A stretch of 64,000 nucleotides of DNA from Nitrospirillum viridazoti (lineage in GTDB: Bacteria; Pseudomonadota; Alphaproteobacteria; Azospirillales; Azospirillaceae). Where the stretch lies: the NCBI RefSeq assembly GCF_007827975.1, contig NZ_VITT01000003.1, one strand, 5' to 3'. The notes under the pieces are model-generated. The model had not been told where the DNA came from. It did not search any database and was given only the letters and a program-made list of their open reading frames with translations. Made by a program: the position numbers and the translations under genes. The first letter of the stretch is position 1; the number at the start of each line of letters is the position of its first letter. This document shows, one piece after another, positions 18,625-26,445 of the stretch.

Positions 18625-18655
18625 GACACTGTTTCTTTCAAGGGGAAACAGTGTC
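18625..18655. repeat. Perfect 11-bp inverted repeat at the 3' end of the thioredoxin gene
   Basis: GACACTGTTTC (18625-18635) and GAAACAGTGTC (18645-18655) are exact inverse copies separated by nine bases. The hairpin spans the last codons and stop of the gene on the minus strand. No T-run follows on either strand, so it is not a standard intrinsic terminator, although it may end or protect the mRNA. Confidence 0.6.
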
Positions 18656-19876
18656 TTCGATGGCGGCGATGAGCATCTGTGGTAGGTGGTCGTCCTCTGC
18701 GGCACCGTTGGCATGCCGATACGCCTGCATCTCGCGGATGAGGTTTTCATCATCCGCGTGCTCGCTCTCCCATTTCTGATGAATTTCCGCGATGACTTCC
18801 GGGGTGGGGTCGCGCCCGTTGGCGACTTTTTCGCAAAACTGATACCGGACATCTTCCAAGGAAAGATGGTAGTGCGAATAGCCGGCCTCGAATAAGAGAC
18901 GGGTGGATATCGTGTATTTGCCCAGAAGCAAAAGGATGCCCGCCCATTCACCGCCGTTATCCGGCTGGGGCGGCGGGGAGAGATCGGCCAGCATCGCCGC
19001 GACATGCCTTGGCACCGAGCGGTCCCGCGGCATTTCTTTGCGCAGGTTCGCCGCCCGCTGCCGCAGCTCGACCCATACAGCGGGGGCGACCGTTTCCCCG
19101 GCCAGCGCCGCCCGCAGATGCCGTGCCCAGTCCATGCGGATCGCATCGAGACGGGGGTCGTCAAGGTAGGCGGGGGACAGGGCAGCCGGATCGCCCAGCC
19201 AGGCCAGCATCAGGCGTCGCGCGACGTCGGCCAGGTCGGCGCCAAGCGGAATGGCGTCGAGCACGCGGCCCACCTGCTCGGCGGTGGTGACGCCGGCGAA
19301 CTCCATGGCCAAGCCCAACGAAATCGGCAGACCCGTGGCCCGCTCAAAAACGGATGGCTTCGCCTGTCGCATGAACGCCGAAGAGATCGTGCCCCCCTTG
19401 GGGCCCCAATAAGACATGCGGGCGTTGGTGATTTCACCGGCCTCGGCATGGGCCGAGACCCTATCGAGGAAAAAGCGCTTCAACTCCGCATCGCCATGAA
19501 AGGCGCACCACTCCCCGTCTTGCTGAACGGGTTGAGGGCGGCCGGCGGCCGGCGTGACGCCATTGGCATCCAGCCAGGCGACCAGCTTGCCATAAGGATG
19601 GACGCCGGTGATGCGCGCGACTTCACCACCATCCCTGAACAGCAACAGGGTTGGAATGCCGCGGACCGCCAGGCGGTCCCAGAAGGGCTTGTTGGCGTCC
19701 ATGTCCATTTGCGCGACCGTCAGCGCCGTGCCGTATGCCTTGGCCAGACGCTCGACGGTTGGCATCAGGGCATGACAGGGCGCACACCAATCCGCCCATA
19801 AGTCGAGCAGTATCGGCCCCTTGGCGGCCATCACCTTTTCCTCGAAGTCTTCTCCGTTGATCTGCAAAAGACCCAA
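18638..19876 (-). CDS. Thioredoxin-domain protein with large unrecognised C-terminal region
   Basis: A 412-residue protein. Residues 1-110 are a complete thioredoxin fold with the active site WCAPC (C31, C34) and the cis-Pro loop RGIPTLLLF. The remaining 300 residues are helical, contain no motif I recognise, and are rich in Asp, Arg and Trp (for example NGGEWAGILLLLGKY). There is no signal peptide, so it is cytosolic. The TTG start is convincing: AAGGAG sits seven bases upstream. The gene stands alone, divergent from the MacAB-NodT operon across an AT-rich gap. Thiol-disulfide exchange is predicted for the N-terminus; the role of the C-terminus is unknown. Confidence 0.8.
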   Translation of the reverse strand: MGLLQINGEDFEEKVMAAKGPILLDLWADWCAPCHALMPTVERLAKAYGTALTVAQMDMDANKPFWDRLAVRGIPTLLLFRDGGEVARITGVHPYGKLVAWLDANGVTPAAGRPQPVQQDGEWCAFHGDAELKRFFLDRVSAHAEAGEITNARMSYWGPKGGTISSAFMRQAKPSVFERATGLPISLGLAMEFAGVTTAEQVGRVLDAIPLGADLADVARRLMLAWLGDPAALSPAYLDDPRLDAIRMDWARHLRAALAGETVAPAVWVELRQRAANLRKEMPRDRSVPRHVAAMLADLSPPPQPDNGGEWAGILLLLGKYTISTRLLFEAGYSHYHLSLEDVRYQFCEKVANGRDPTPEVIAEIHQKWESEHADDENLIREMQAYRHANGAAEDDHLPQMLIAAIEDTVSP

Positions 19877-20414
19877 GTTAATCTCCTTGATATTTAAATT
19901 TTTATTCGCGGAAACGTTCCATCACGGGATGGTGCCGTATCCTGTGCAAGGATGGGTTGGGGCGAAGGGCGGTCGAAAATGGGCCGCTTCAACTGTTTAC
20001 CGGCGACGGCTACGCATCTGCTGGTCGTCCGGCCAAGCACGCCTTACCTCTCCGGTCTCGGAGAGTCCGTCTTCCCTTTGTCGGTTCAGGGATTGAGATG
20101 AGGGAATTGGACGATTTCGTAAACAAGATAAAACTATATGTTCTGGTGTTTGTTTTTTGAAGTGGGAAAATATAAGGGCATTATTAATAATGCTTATGCC
20201 ATCATAAGCTTTATTTCTGTAGATAAACGAGATTGACTTATTTAAGTCAGCGTCCCATTTTCCCGGAAACGCAGGGGAGTGGAATCTCCGCTGATAAGAA
20301 CAGGGCGGTTTTTTAATACGGCAGAATCATTCGTCCGGGCGCAGTCGTAAGCGAGGCTGGCTGGGCTTCGGCCTACGCGCGCACTGGACCTGGGCATGAC
20401 GGGCATACTTTAAA
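19877..20414. other. AT-rich intergenic region between the thioredoxin gene and macA
   Basis: About 540 bases without a convincing gene. Bases 20100-20260 are strikingly A/T-rich compared with the surroundings. Short open frames here lack ribosome sites and family resemblance. The region must hold two divergent promoters and contains three perfect palindromes, listed separately. A short CCGC/GCGG hairpin followed by six T's (around 20291-20317) could be an attenuator. Confidence 0.6.
20178..20249. promoter_or_regulatory. Cluster of three perfect palindromes upstream of macA
   Basis: Three exact palindromes lie within 72 bases: GCATTATTAATAATGC (20178-20193), GCTTATG-CCAT-CATAAGC (20192-20209, followed by TTTATTT) and TGACTTA-TT-TAAGTCA (20234-20249). 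The last overlaps TTGACT, a possible -35 element at 20233. The first and third look like operator sites; the second could also be a small terminator. No regulator gene is adjacent. Confidence 0.5.
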
Positions 20415-21596
20415 GTGAAAAAACTAACCTACATCAGTGCCGCTGGGTTTCTGACGCTGGTGGGCGTCCTGATGAAGCTTTTATTGTGGCCATCGCACGC
20501 CGCGCCACAGTACGTGACGGTGCCGGTGAAGCGCGGTGCCGTCGAGCAGACGGTCCTTGCCAGCGGCGTCCTCTTCCCCAAAAAGCTGGTCAGCGTCGGC
20601 GCCCAGGTGTCCGGCCAGGTGAAACTTCTGAACGTTTCGCTCGGCCAGCAGGTGACGCAGGGGCAGTTGATCGCCGAAATCGATTCCGCCCCGCAGGTGA
20701 ATGCCCTGAACGCCGCCGAGGCGGCGCTGGAAAATGTCCAGGCGGAACTGGGGGGCCGGCAGGCGACGCTGGAACAGGCCAAGCTCAATTTTGAGCGTGA
20801 AGCCGCCATGGTGACGAGGAACGCCAGTTCGAGGCTGGATTATGAGACGGCGAAGGCGACGCTCGACAACGCGCGTGCCGGGGTCGCGTCGCTCAACGCC
20901 CAGATTGCCCAGGCCAAAGTCGCCGTCGACCTGGCCAAGGTCAACCTGCGTTACACCAAGATCTCCGCCCCCATAGATGGCACCGTCGTCTCCGTCGTGA
21001 CGGAGCAAGGCCAGACCGTGAACGCGAACCAGACCGCGCCGACGATCATTCTGCTGGCCGACCTGAAGACCATGACGGTCAAGGCCAAAATCTCCGAAGC
21101 GGACGTTGGGAAAGTGAAGCCGGGCCAGGATTTGTATTTCAAGATCCTGGCGTCCAACGAGCGCCGGTTTTACTCGACCCTGCGGTCCATAGACCCGGCG
21201 CCGGAGGACATAGCGGCCTCCCTGGATGCAGGGGCCGGCAGCCGCGGCGGCAGCAGTTCGGCCGCCACCACCAATCCCGTTTACTACAACGGCCGTTTCG
21301 ACGTCGAAAACCCGGATGGGCAACTGCGGCCCAACATGACGGCGGAGGTCTTCATCGTGCTGGCCAAGGCGGAAAACGCGCTGATCGTTCCGTCCGCCGC
21401 GCTGGGACCGGCCGGCACCCCAGGGGAACGGACCGTGCGGGTCCTTGGCTCGGAAGGCGTCTCTGTGCGGACGGTGCGCGTCGGCATCGACAATAATGAG
21501 CAGGCGGAAATCCTGAGCGGGCTTGAGGTCGGCGAAAAAGTGATCGTCGGGGAAATGACGCCGGGCGACGGACCCCAAAAACCGACACGGCGATAG
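20415..21596 (+). CDS. macA: MacA-type periplasmic adaptor of an efflux pump
   Basis: A 393-residue membrane fusion protein linking the MacB transporter to an outer-membrane channel. The N-terminal hydrophobic anchor spans about 5-28. The lipoyl half-motifs (VSGQVKLLNVSLGQQVTQGQ and APIDGTVVSVVTEQGQTV) flank a coiled-coil hairpin (about 95-180) rich in Ala, Glu and Lys. The beta-barrel region (about 215-300) holds the typical KISEADVGKVKPGQ. Translation appears to use GTG; a second start is at ATG 20472 but would cut the anchor. macB follows after nine bases. Substrates of such pumps include macrolides, peptides and siderophores; none is indicated here. Confidence 0.9.
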   Translation: MKKLTYISAAGFLTLVGVLMKLLLWPSHAAPQYVTVPVKRGAVEQTVLASGVLFPKKLVSVGAQVSGQVKLLNVSLGQQVTQGQLIAEIDSAPQVNALNAAEAALENVQAELGGRQATLEQAKLNFEREAAMVTRNASSRLDYETAKATLDNARAGVASLNAQIAQAKVAVDLAKVNLRYTKISAPIDGTVVSVVTEQGQTVNANQTAPTIILLADLKTMTVKAKISEADVGKVKPGQDLYFKILASNERRFYSTLRSIDPAPEDIAASLDAGAGSRGGSSSAATTNPVYYNGRFDVENPDGQLRPNMTAEVFIVLAKAENALIVPSAALGPAGTPGERTVRVLGSEGVSVRTVRVGIDNNEQAEILSGLEVGEKVIVGEMTPGDGPQKPTRR

Positions 21597-21605
21597 GGGG
21601 CCGCG

Positions 21606-23549
21606 ATGAACGACACGCGGCTCGAACTGATGCACGTGACCCGGGAGTACATCTCCGGGCCGAATACGATCGCCGCCTTGCGGGACATCTCCTTGACCAT
21701 AGAGCCGGGTGAGATGGTCGCCATCGTCGGGGCCTCCGGTTCCGGGAAATCCACGCTGCTCAATATCCTGGGATGCCTGGATCGCCCGACGTCCGGCACC
21801 TATAGGGTGGCGGGCCAGGAGACGGGGGCGCTGTCGTCCGATGATCTGGCGCGGCTGCGCCGGGAGCGGGTCGGCTTCGTGTTCCAGCACTACAACCTGC
21901 TGTCCAGCCTGACGGCGGTCGACAACGTTTCCATGCCGGCGATCTACGATGGCCTGCCGCGCCGTGATCGGCTGCGCCGGGCGGAAACGCTGCTGGGAAG
22001 GCTTGGGCTGAAGGACAGGGCCGACCACAGGCCTCATCAGCTCTCCGGCGGTCAGCAACAGCGGGTCAGCATCGCGCGGGCGCTGATGAACGGCGGTCCC
22101 GTCATTCTGGCCGACGAACCCACCGGGGCGCTGGATCAGCATACCGGTGAGCAGGTGTTGCGGGCCCTGAAGGAACTGCACGCGAAGGGGCACACGGTCA
22201 TCATCGTCACGCACGACATGACGGTGGCCCAGCACGCCGAAAGGATCATCGAGATCCGCGACGGCTCCATCATCGCGGATTCCGGCCCGCGGGTGGTCCA
22301 GGGCGAGGGACGGCAGGCCTCATCCCGCGCCCTGTCATCCCGCTGGACCGGCCTGTGGCGTCATCTGGAAGCGACCCGGATGGCGCTGGCATCGCTGAAC
22401 GCTCACCGCCTGCGCACGCTGCTGACCATGCTGGGCATCATCATCGGCACCGCGGCCGTGGTGACCGTGGCGGCGCTGGGCGAAGGCGCCCGCCTGCGGG
22501 TCATCGCCAATATCAGCACCCTGGGGACGAACACCCTCGATATCTATGCGGGGGCGGGCTGGGGGAACATGCGCGCCGGTGCCGTCACGACCTTGACGGC
22601 CAGCGACGTCACCGCGCTGGGCCGCCACGATTATATCGACAGCGTCACGCCCATGGTCACGGGCAAGGTCACGCTGCGCTTTGGCAACCTCGCCGCGAAC
22701 GCCATCATCAGTGGCGTGGGAAGCCAGTATTTCCGGGTCCATGGGGTCCGGCTGTCTTCCGGGGCGGTCTTTGACGACAAGGCGGTTTCCCAACTCGCCC
22801 CCGTCGTCATCATCGACTCCAAGGTGCGCGACCAATTCTTCGGTCCCGGGATGGATCCCCTCGGCCAGGTCATCCTGGTGGGCATGGTGCCCTGCCGCAT
22901 CATTGGCGTCGCCGACGAGGACAATCTGGGTGCCATCCAGCGGGGCGACCTGAATGTCTGGGCGCCCTATACAGTCGTTTCCGGCCGGCTGACGGGCTCC
23001 GCCCGGCTGGATGGCATCACGGTTCGGCCCAAGGCCGGCTACACGACCGAGGTTGTCGAGCAAGCCGTGACCAAGCTGCTGACGCTGCTGCACGGACGGA
23101 AGGATTTCCACACCTACAATACCGACCTGATCCGCAAGTCGATCGAGGGCGCCAACAACACCATGACCCTGCTGACGTCGATGATCGCGGTCATCTCCCT
23201 CATCGTCGGCGGCATCGGGGTCATGAACATCACCCTCGTTTCGGTGACGGAGCGCACGCAGGAGATCGGCGTGCGCCTGGCCGTTGGCGCACGGCAAAGC
23301 GATATCCTGAGCCAGTTCCTGCTGGAGGCGGTCTTCGTGTGCCTGATCGGCGGCGTGCTGGGTGTCCTGTGCGCGATTGGTATCGGCGAGGTGCTGGCAA
23401 AGGCCGCCCCGGCCACGGCCATGGTGATCTCGCCGGTGACCATCCTGATCGCCTTCGCCAGTTCAACCAGCATCGGCCTCATTTTCGGATTTGTCCCGGC
23501 GCGCAACGCCGCCCGGCTCAATCCCGTTGATGCCTTGGGGAAAAGCTGA
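21606..23549 (+). CDS. macB: MacB-type ABC exporter, ATPase fused to permease
   Basis: A 647-residue fused ABC transporter. The ATPase (1-235) has Walker A GASGSGKST, signature LSGGQQQR, Walker B VILADEPTGALD and the switch His in IIVTHD. A first membrane helix follows around 270-300 (LRTLLTMLGIIIGTAAVVTV), then a large periplasmic domain, and three C-terminal helices with the FtsX-like block GGIGVMNITLVSVTERTQEIG. This is the complete MacB layout. The stop overlaps the start of the outer-membrane gene by one base, so the three genes form one operon. Confidence 0.93.
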   Translation: MNDTRLELMHVTREYISGPNTIAALRDISLTIEPGEMVAIVGASGSGKSTLLNILGCLDRPTSGTYRVAGQETGALSSDDLARLRRERVGFVFQHYNLLSSLTAVDNVSMPAIYDGLPRRDRLRRAETLLGRLGLKDRADHRPHQLSGGQQQRVSIARALMNGGPVILADEPTGALDQHTGEQVLRALKELHAKGHTVIIVTHDMTVAQHAERIIEIRDGSIIADSGPRVVQGEGRQASSRALSSRWTGLWRHLEATRMALASLNAHRLRTLLTMLGIIIGTAAVVTVAALGEGARLRVIANISTLGTNTLDIYAGAGWGNMRAGAVTTLTASDVTALGRHDYIDSVTPMVTGKVTLRFGNLAANAIISGVGSQYFRVHGVRLSSGAVFDDKAVSQLAPVVIIDSKVRDQFFGPGMDPLGQVILVGMVPCRIIGVADEDNLGAIQRGDLNVWAPYTVVSGRLTGSARLDGITVRPKAGYTTEVVEQAVTKLLTLLHGRKDFHTYNTDLIRKSIEGANNTMTLLTSMIAVISLIVGGIGVMNITLVSVTERTQEIGVRLAVGARQSDILSQFLLEAVFVCLIGGVLGVLCAIGIGEVLAKAAPATAMVISPVTILIAFASSTSIGLIFGFVPARNAARLNPVDALGKS

Positions 23550-24976
23550 TGGCCGCCGTCACGAAACTGCGCAGGCTGCTCCCCCTTGCCCTTGCCGCCG
23601 CCTTGGCGGGGTGTGTCGTGGGCCCTGATTTCGTGAAGCCCCGGTCCGATGGATATGCGCCGGCGCCGCATGCGGACCGCACCGCCGCTTCCCAGGGGCC
23701 TGCCGGTGCCGCCCAGGGCTTCGGGGCCACCGACGACATCCAGGGGGATTGGTGGACCCTGTACCATGACCGGAAGCTGGACGCCCTGATCGCCCACGCC
23801 ATCGCGGGAAGCCCGACGCTGGAGGCGGCCCAGGCAACGCTCCGCTCCGCCAGCGCCAACCTTGTGGCCGCCAGAGCGGGCTTGCTGCCCACCGCCAGTT
23901 TGACCGTTTCGGCGAATAAGAGCAGGACGACGGGACCATATGCGTCGACGGCGTCGCAGTACGGCACGGCCGTTGGGGCGTCCTATACCCTGGATGTCTT
24001 CGGCGGCGTCCGCAGAATGATTGAAATGCAGCAGGCGGCACTGGATCAGCAGCGTTTCTCCGTCGAAAGCAGTTATCTCACCCTCACATCCAACGTTGTC
24101 ACCACCGCCTTGCAGGAGGCGTTGCTCTCGGCCGAAAGCGCGGCGGAGGAGGAAATACGGACGCGCCAGGCCAAGCAGCTGGCGATCATCCGGATCCGGG
24201 AGCAAAGCGGCGCGGAATCGCCCGCGAATGTGCTGACGCAGGAAAGCGTGCTGTTGGGCACCGAGGCCGCGCTGACGACGCTGCGGACCCAGAGCGCGCA
24301 GATACGCCATTTGCTGGCGGTATATCTGGGCGACGATCCCGCCACCTTCGCCGGCGGCGGCCTCACGCTTTCCGGCCTGACGCTGCCGACGGACTTGCCA
24401 TCCAGCGTGCCCGCCACGCTCACGGAGCGGAGGCCCGACATCCGCCAAGCCGAGGCGGCGTTGCACCAGGCGTCGGCGGCGATCGGCGTGGCCGTCGCCG
24501 CCCGGCTTCCGGATATCGGCCTGACGGCGGCGCTGTCGACGAATTCGGGCGCGCTTCAGACCCTTTTTTCCGGCGGCGTCATCAGTCTGGGGGCCAGCGT
24601 GACCCAGACGCTGTTCGATGGCGGCGCCCTGGCGGCGCGCGAGGACGCCAGCAGGGCGACCTATGACGCGGCGGCGGCGGCCTATCGCCAGACCGTTCTC
24701 AGCGCCCTGCAAAATGTCTGTGACGTCCTGGCGGCGATTGAAGCCGACGCCCAGACCCTGTCGATCACCACCCGGCAGGAGGAGCGGGCGCGCCAGAGCC
24801 TGGAAATATCGGAAGTCCAATACCAGTACGGCAAGATCGGCTACGCGGACCTTCTCAACGCCGAAGAGCAATATCAAAGCGCCACCGTCGCCCGCCTGAG
24901 CGCCATGGCCTCCAGGTTCTCCGACACGGCCGCCCTCTATGTCGCGCTGGGGGGAGGGTGGTGGCATCGGGGATAA
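23549..24976 (+). CDS. NodT/TolC-family outer-membrane efflux lipoprotein
   Basis: A 475-residue outer-membrane factor. The signal peptide ends in a lipobox, LAGC (lipidated Cys22), followed by VVGPDFVKP, the hallmark of NodT-type channels. Two OEP repeats (about 65-260 and 285-465) carry the long helices of the tunnel, and ERRPDIRQAEAALHQA marks the second repeat. It starts at the last base of macB, providing the exit duct for the MacAB pump, so the operon encodes a full tripartite system. The next gene begins 228 bases later. Confidence 0.92.
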   Translation: MAAVTKLRRLLPLALAAALAGCVVGPDFVKPRSDGYAPAPHADRTAASQGPAGAAQGFGATDDIQGDWWTLYHDRKLDALIAHAIAGSPTLEAAQATLRSASANLVAARAGLLPTASLTVSANKSRTTGPYASTASQYGTAVGASYTLDVFGGVRRMIEMQQAALDQQRFSVESSYLTLTSNVVTTALQEALLSAESAAEEEIRTRQAKQLAIIRIREQSGAESPANVLTQESVLLGTEAALTTLRTQSAQIRHLLAVYLGDDPATFAGGGLTLSGLTLPTDLPSSVPATLTERRPDIRQAEAALHQASAAIGVAVAARLPDIGLTAALSTNSGALQTLFSGGVISLGASVTQTLFDGGALAAREDASRATYDAAAAAYRQTVLSALQNVCDVLAAIEADAQTLSITTRQEERARQSLEISEVQYQYGKIGYADLLNAEEQYQSATVARLSAMASRFSDTAALYVALGGGWWHRG

Positions 24977-25204
24977 GAAACCCGATGTGAATCGGACGAG
25001 TAATCGGGGTGTAATCTTTCTCAAACCGTCATATCAGCGAAATAAATCGCCTATACAAAAGAGGAATGCCACCTGGGCTAGAACCGCCCGCCGTTCCGTT
25101 ATCGGAATCGCGACAGGCGCGCCAATGGCTTGGTGTGGCGGGAAGATTTCCAGCGGCGCGCCCGTCATGGGCTGCACCGGCACCTCTCGATTGGGCGACG
25201 GCCG

Positions 25205-26374
25205 ATGTGGGAAGACAATAATCCCGTGATTGCGGAGAAGACGCGGCCCCAAATACTGGTCGTCGACGATACGCCCGACAACCTCAAGATCATGAGTGGC
25301 CTGCTGAAGGACGATTACCACGTCCGCGTGGCCAATTCCGGTGAGCGGGCCCTGGCCGTGATCGCCGCCCACCCCAGCCTGGACCTGATCCTGCTGGACA
25401 TCGTCATGCCCGGCATGGACGGGTATGAGGTCTGCCGCCGGCTGAAGGCCAACCCGGCCACGCGCGACATCCCCGTCATCTTCCTGACCGCCCGCAACGA
25501 GGTGGCGGATGAGGAGCGGGGCCTGGCCCTGGGCGCCGTCGACTACATCACCAAGCCCATCAGCCCGCCCATCGTGCTGGCCCGCGTCAGCGCCCACCTG
25601 CGGCTGAAGGCCATCGCCGACCTGCTGCGCGACAAGGCCGACTTCCTGGAGGCCGAGGTGGCCCGCCGCACGCGGGAGATCATGGCCATCCAGGACGTCA
25701 CCGTCATGACCCTGGCCTCATTGGCGGAAACCCGCGATACCGAAACGGGCAACCACATCCGCCGAACCCAGTTCTACGTCCGCGCCCTGGCCATCCGGCT
25801 GCGCCACCATCCCCGCTTCGCCGGCTACATCACCGACAGCCGCATCGACACCCTGTTCAAGTCGGCGCCGCTGCACGACATCGGCAAGGTCGGCATCCCC
25901 GACCGCATCCTGCTGAAGCCGGGCCGCTACGTGCCCGAGGAATTCGAAATCATGAAGCGGCACACCACGCTGGGCCGCGACGCCATCGAGGCGGCGGAGG
26001 ACGCGCTGGGCGCCCCGGTCGAGTTCCTGACCTGCATCAAGGAAATCGTCTACTCCCACCATGAGAAGTGGGACGGCAGCGGGTATCCCGAAGGGTTGTC
26101 GGGGGATGCGATCCCCATCTCCGCCCGGCTGATGGCGGTCGCCGACGTCTACGACGCCCTGATCAGCCGCCGCGTCTACAAGGATCCCATGCCGCACGAG
26201 CAGGCGGCAGCCATCATCGCCGACGGCTCGGGCAGCCATTTCGACCCCGACATCGTCAAGGCCTTCCTGGAGATCGAGGACGAGTTCCGCGCCATCGCCG
26301 AGCGTTTCGCCGACCAGGACGGCTTCCTGGACGGGAAGCGCGATTATCTGACGATGGCGGCCGAGGGCCGGTGA
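25205..26374 (+). CDS. Response regulator with HD-GYP phosphodiesterase domain
   Basis: A 389-residue RpfG-like protein. The receiver domain (about 15-135) has D21/D22 and phosphoacceptor D65 (LILLDIVMPGMDGYE); a helical linker leads into the HD-GYP domain (about 170-370) with HDIGKVGIPDRIL and HHEKWDGSGYPEGL. The HD and GYP residues are intact, so hydrolysis of cyclic-di-GMP is expected, switched by phosphorylation. ATG 25205 is chosen because it opens just before the receiver fold; upstream codons to 25130 have no similarity. The following hybrid kinase starts within about 75 bases and is the obvious phosphodonor. Confidence 0.92.
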   Translation: MWEDNNPVIAEKTRPQILVVDDTPDNLKIMSGLLKDDYHVRVANSGERALAVIAAHPSLDLILLDIVMPGMDGYEVCRRLKANPATRDIPVIFLTARNEVADEERGLALGAVDYITKPISPPIVLARVSAHLRLKAIADLLRDKADFLEAEVARRTREIMAIQDVTVMTLASLAETRDTETGNHIRRTQFYVRALAIRLRHHPRFAGYITDSRIDTLFKSAPLHDIGKVGIPDRILLKPGRYVPEEFEIMKRHTTLGRDAIEAAEDALGAPVEFLTCIKEIVYSHHEKWDGSGYPEGLSGDAIPISARLMAVADVYDALISRRVYKDPMPHEQAAAIIADGSGSHFDPDIVKAFLEIEDEFRAIAERFADQDGFLDGKRDYLTMAAEGR

Positions 26375-26445
26375 AAGACGAAGCCGGTGAAAGACAAAGA
26401 GTGAAAATGGGATCGGGGAGGCCCGGCTTCCGGCAGGGGCTGCAC

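Noticed and set aside
17293..19164. 623-codon minus-strand frame bridging the TetA-like and thioredoxin genes
   Set aside because: Runs antisense through a real transporter and out of frame through the thioredoxin gene; His/Gln-rich noise.
19957..20160. 67-codon plus-strand frame upstream of macA
   Set aside because: Its end lies in the AT-rich regulatory region, and it has no ribosome site or recognisable domain.
20481..22235. Minus-strand frame across macA and macB
   Set aside because: Antisense to two genes with full family motifs.
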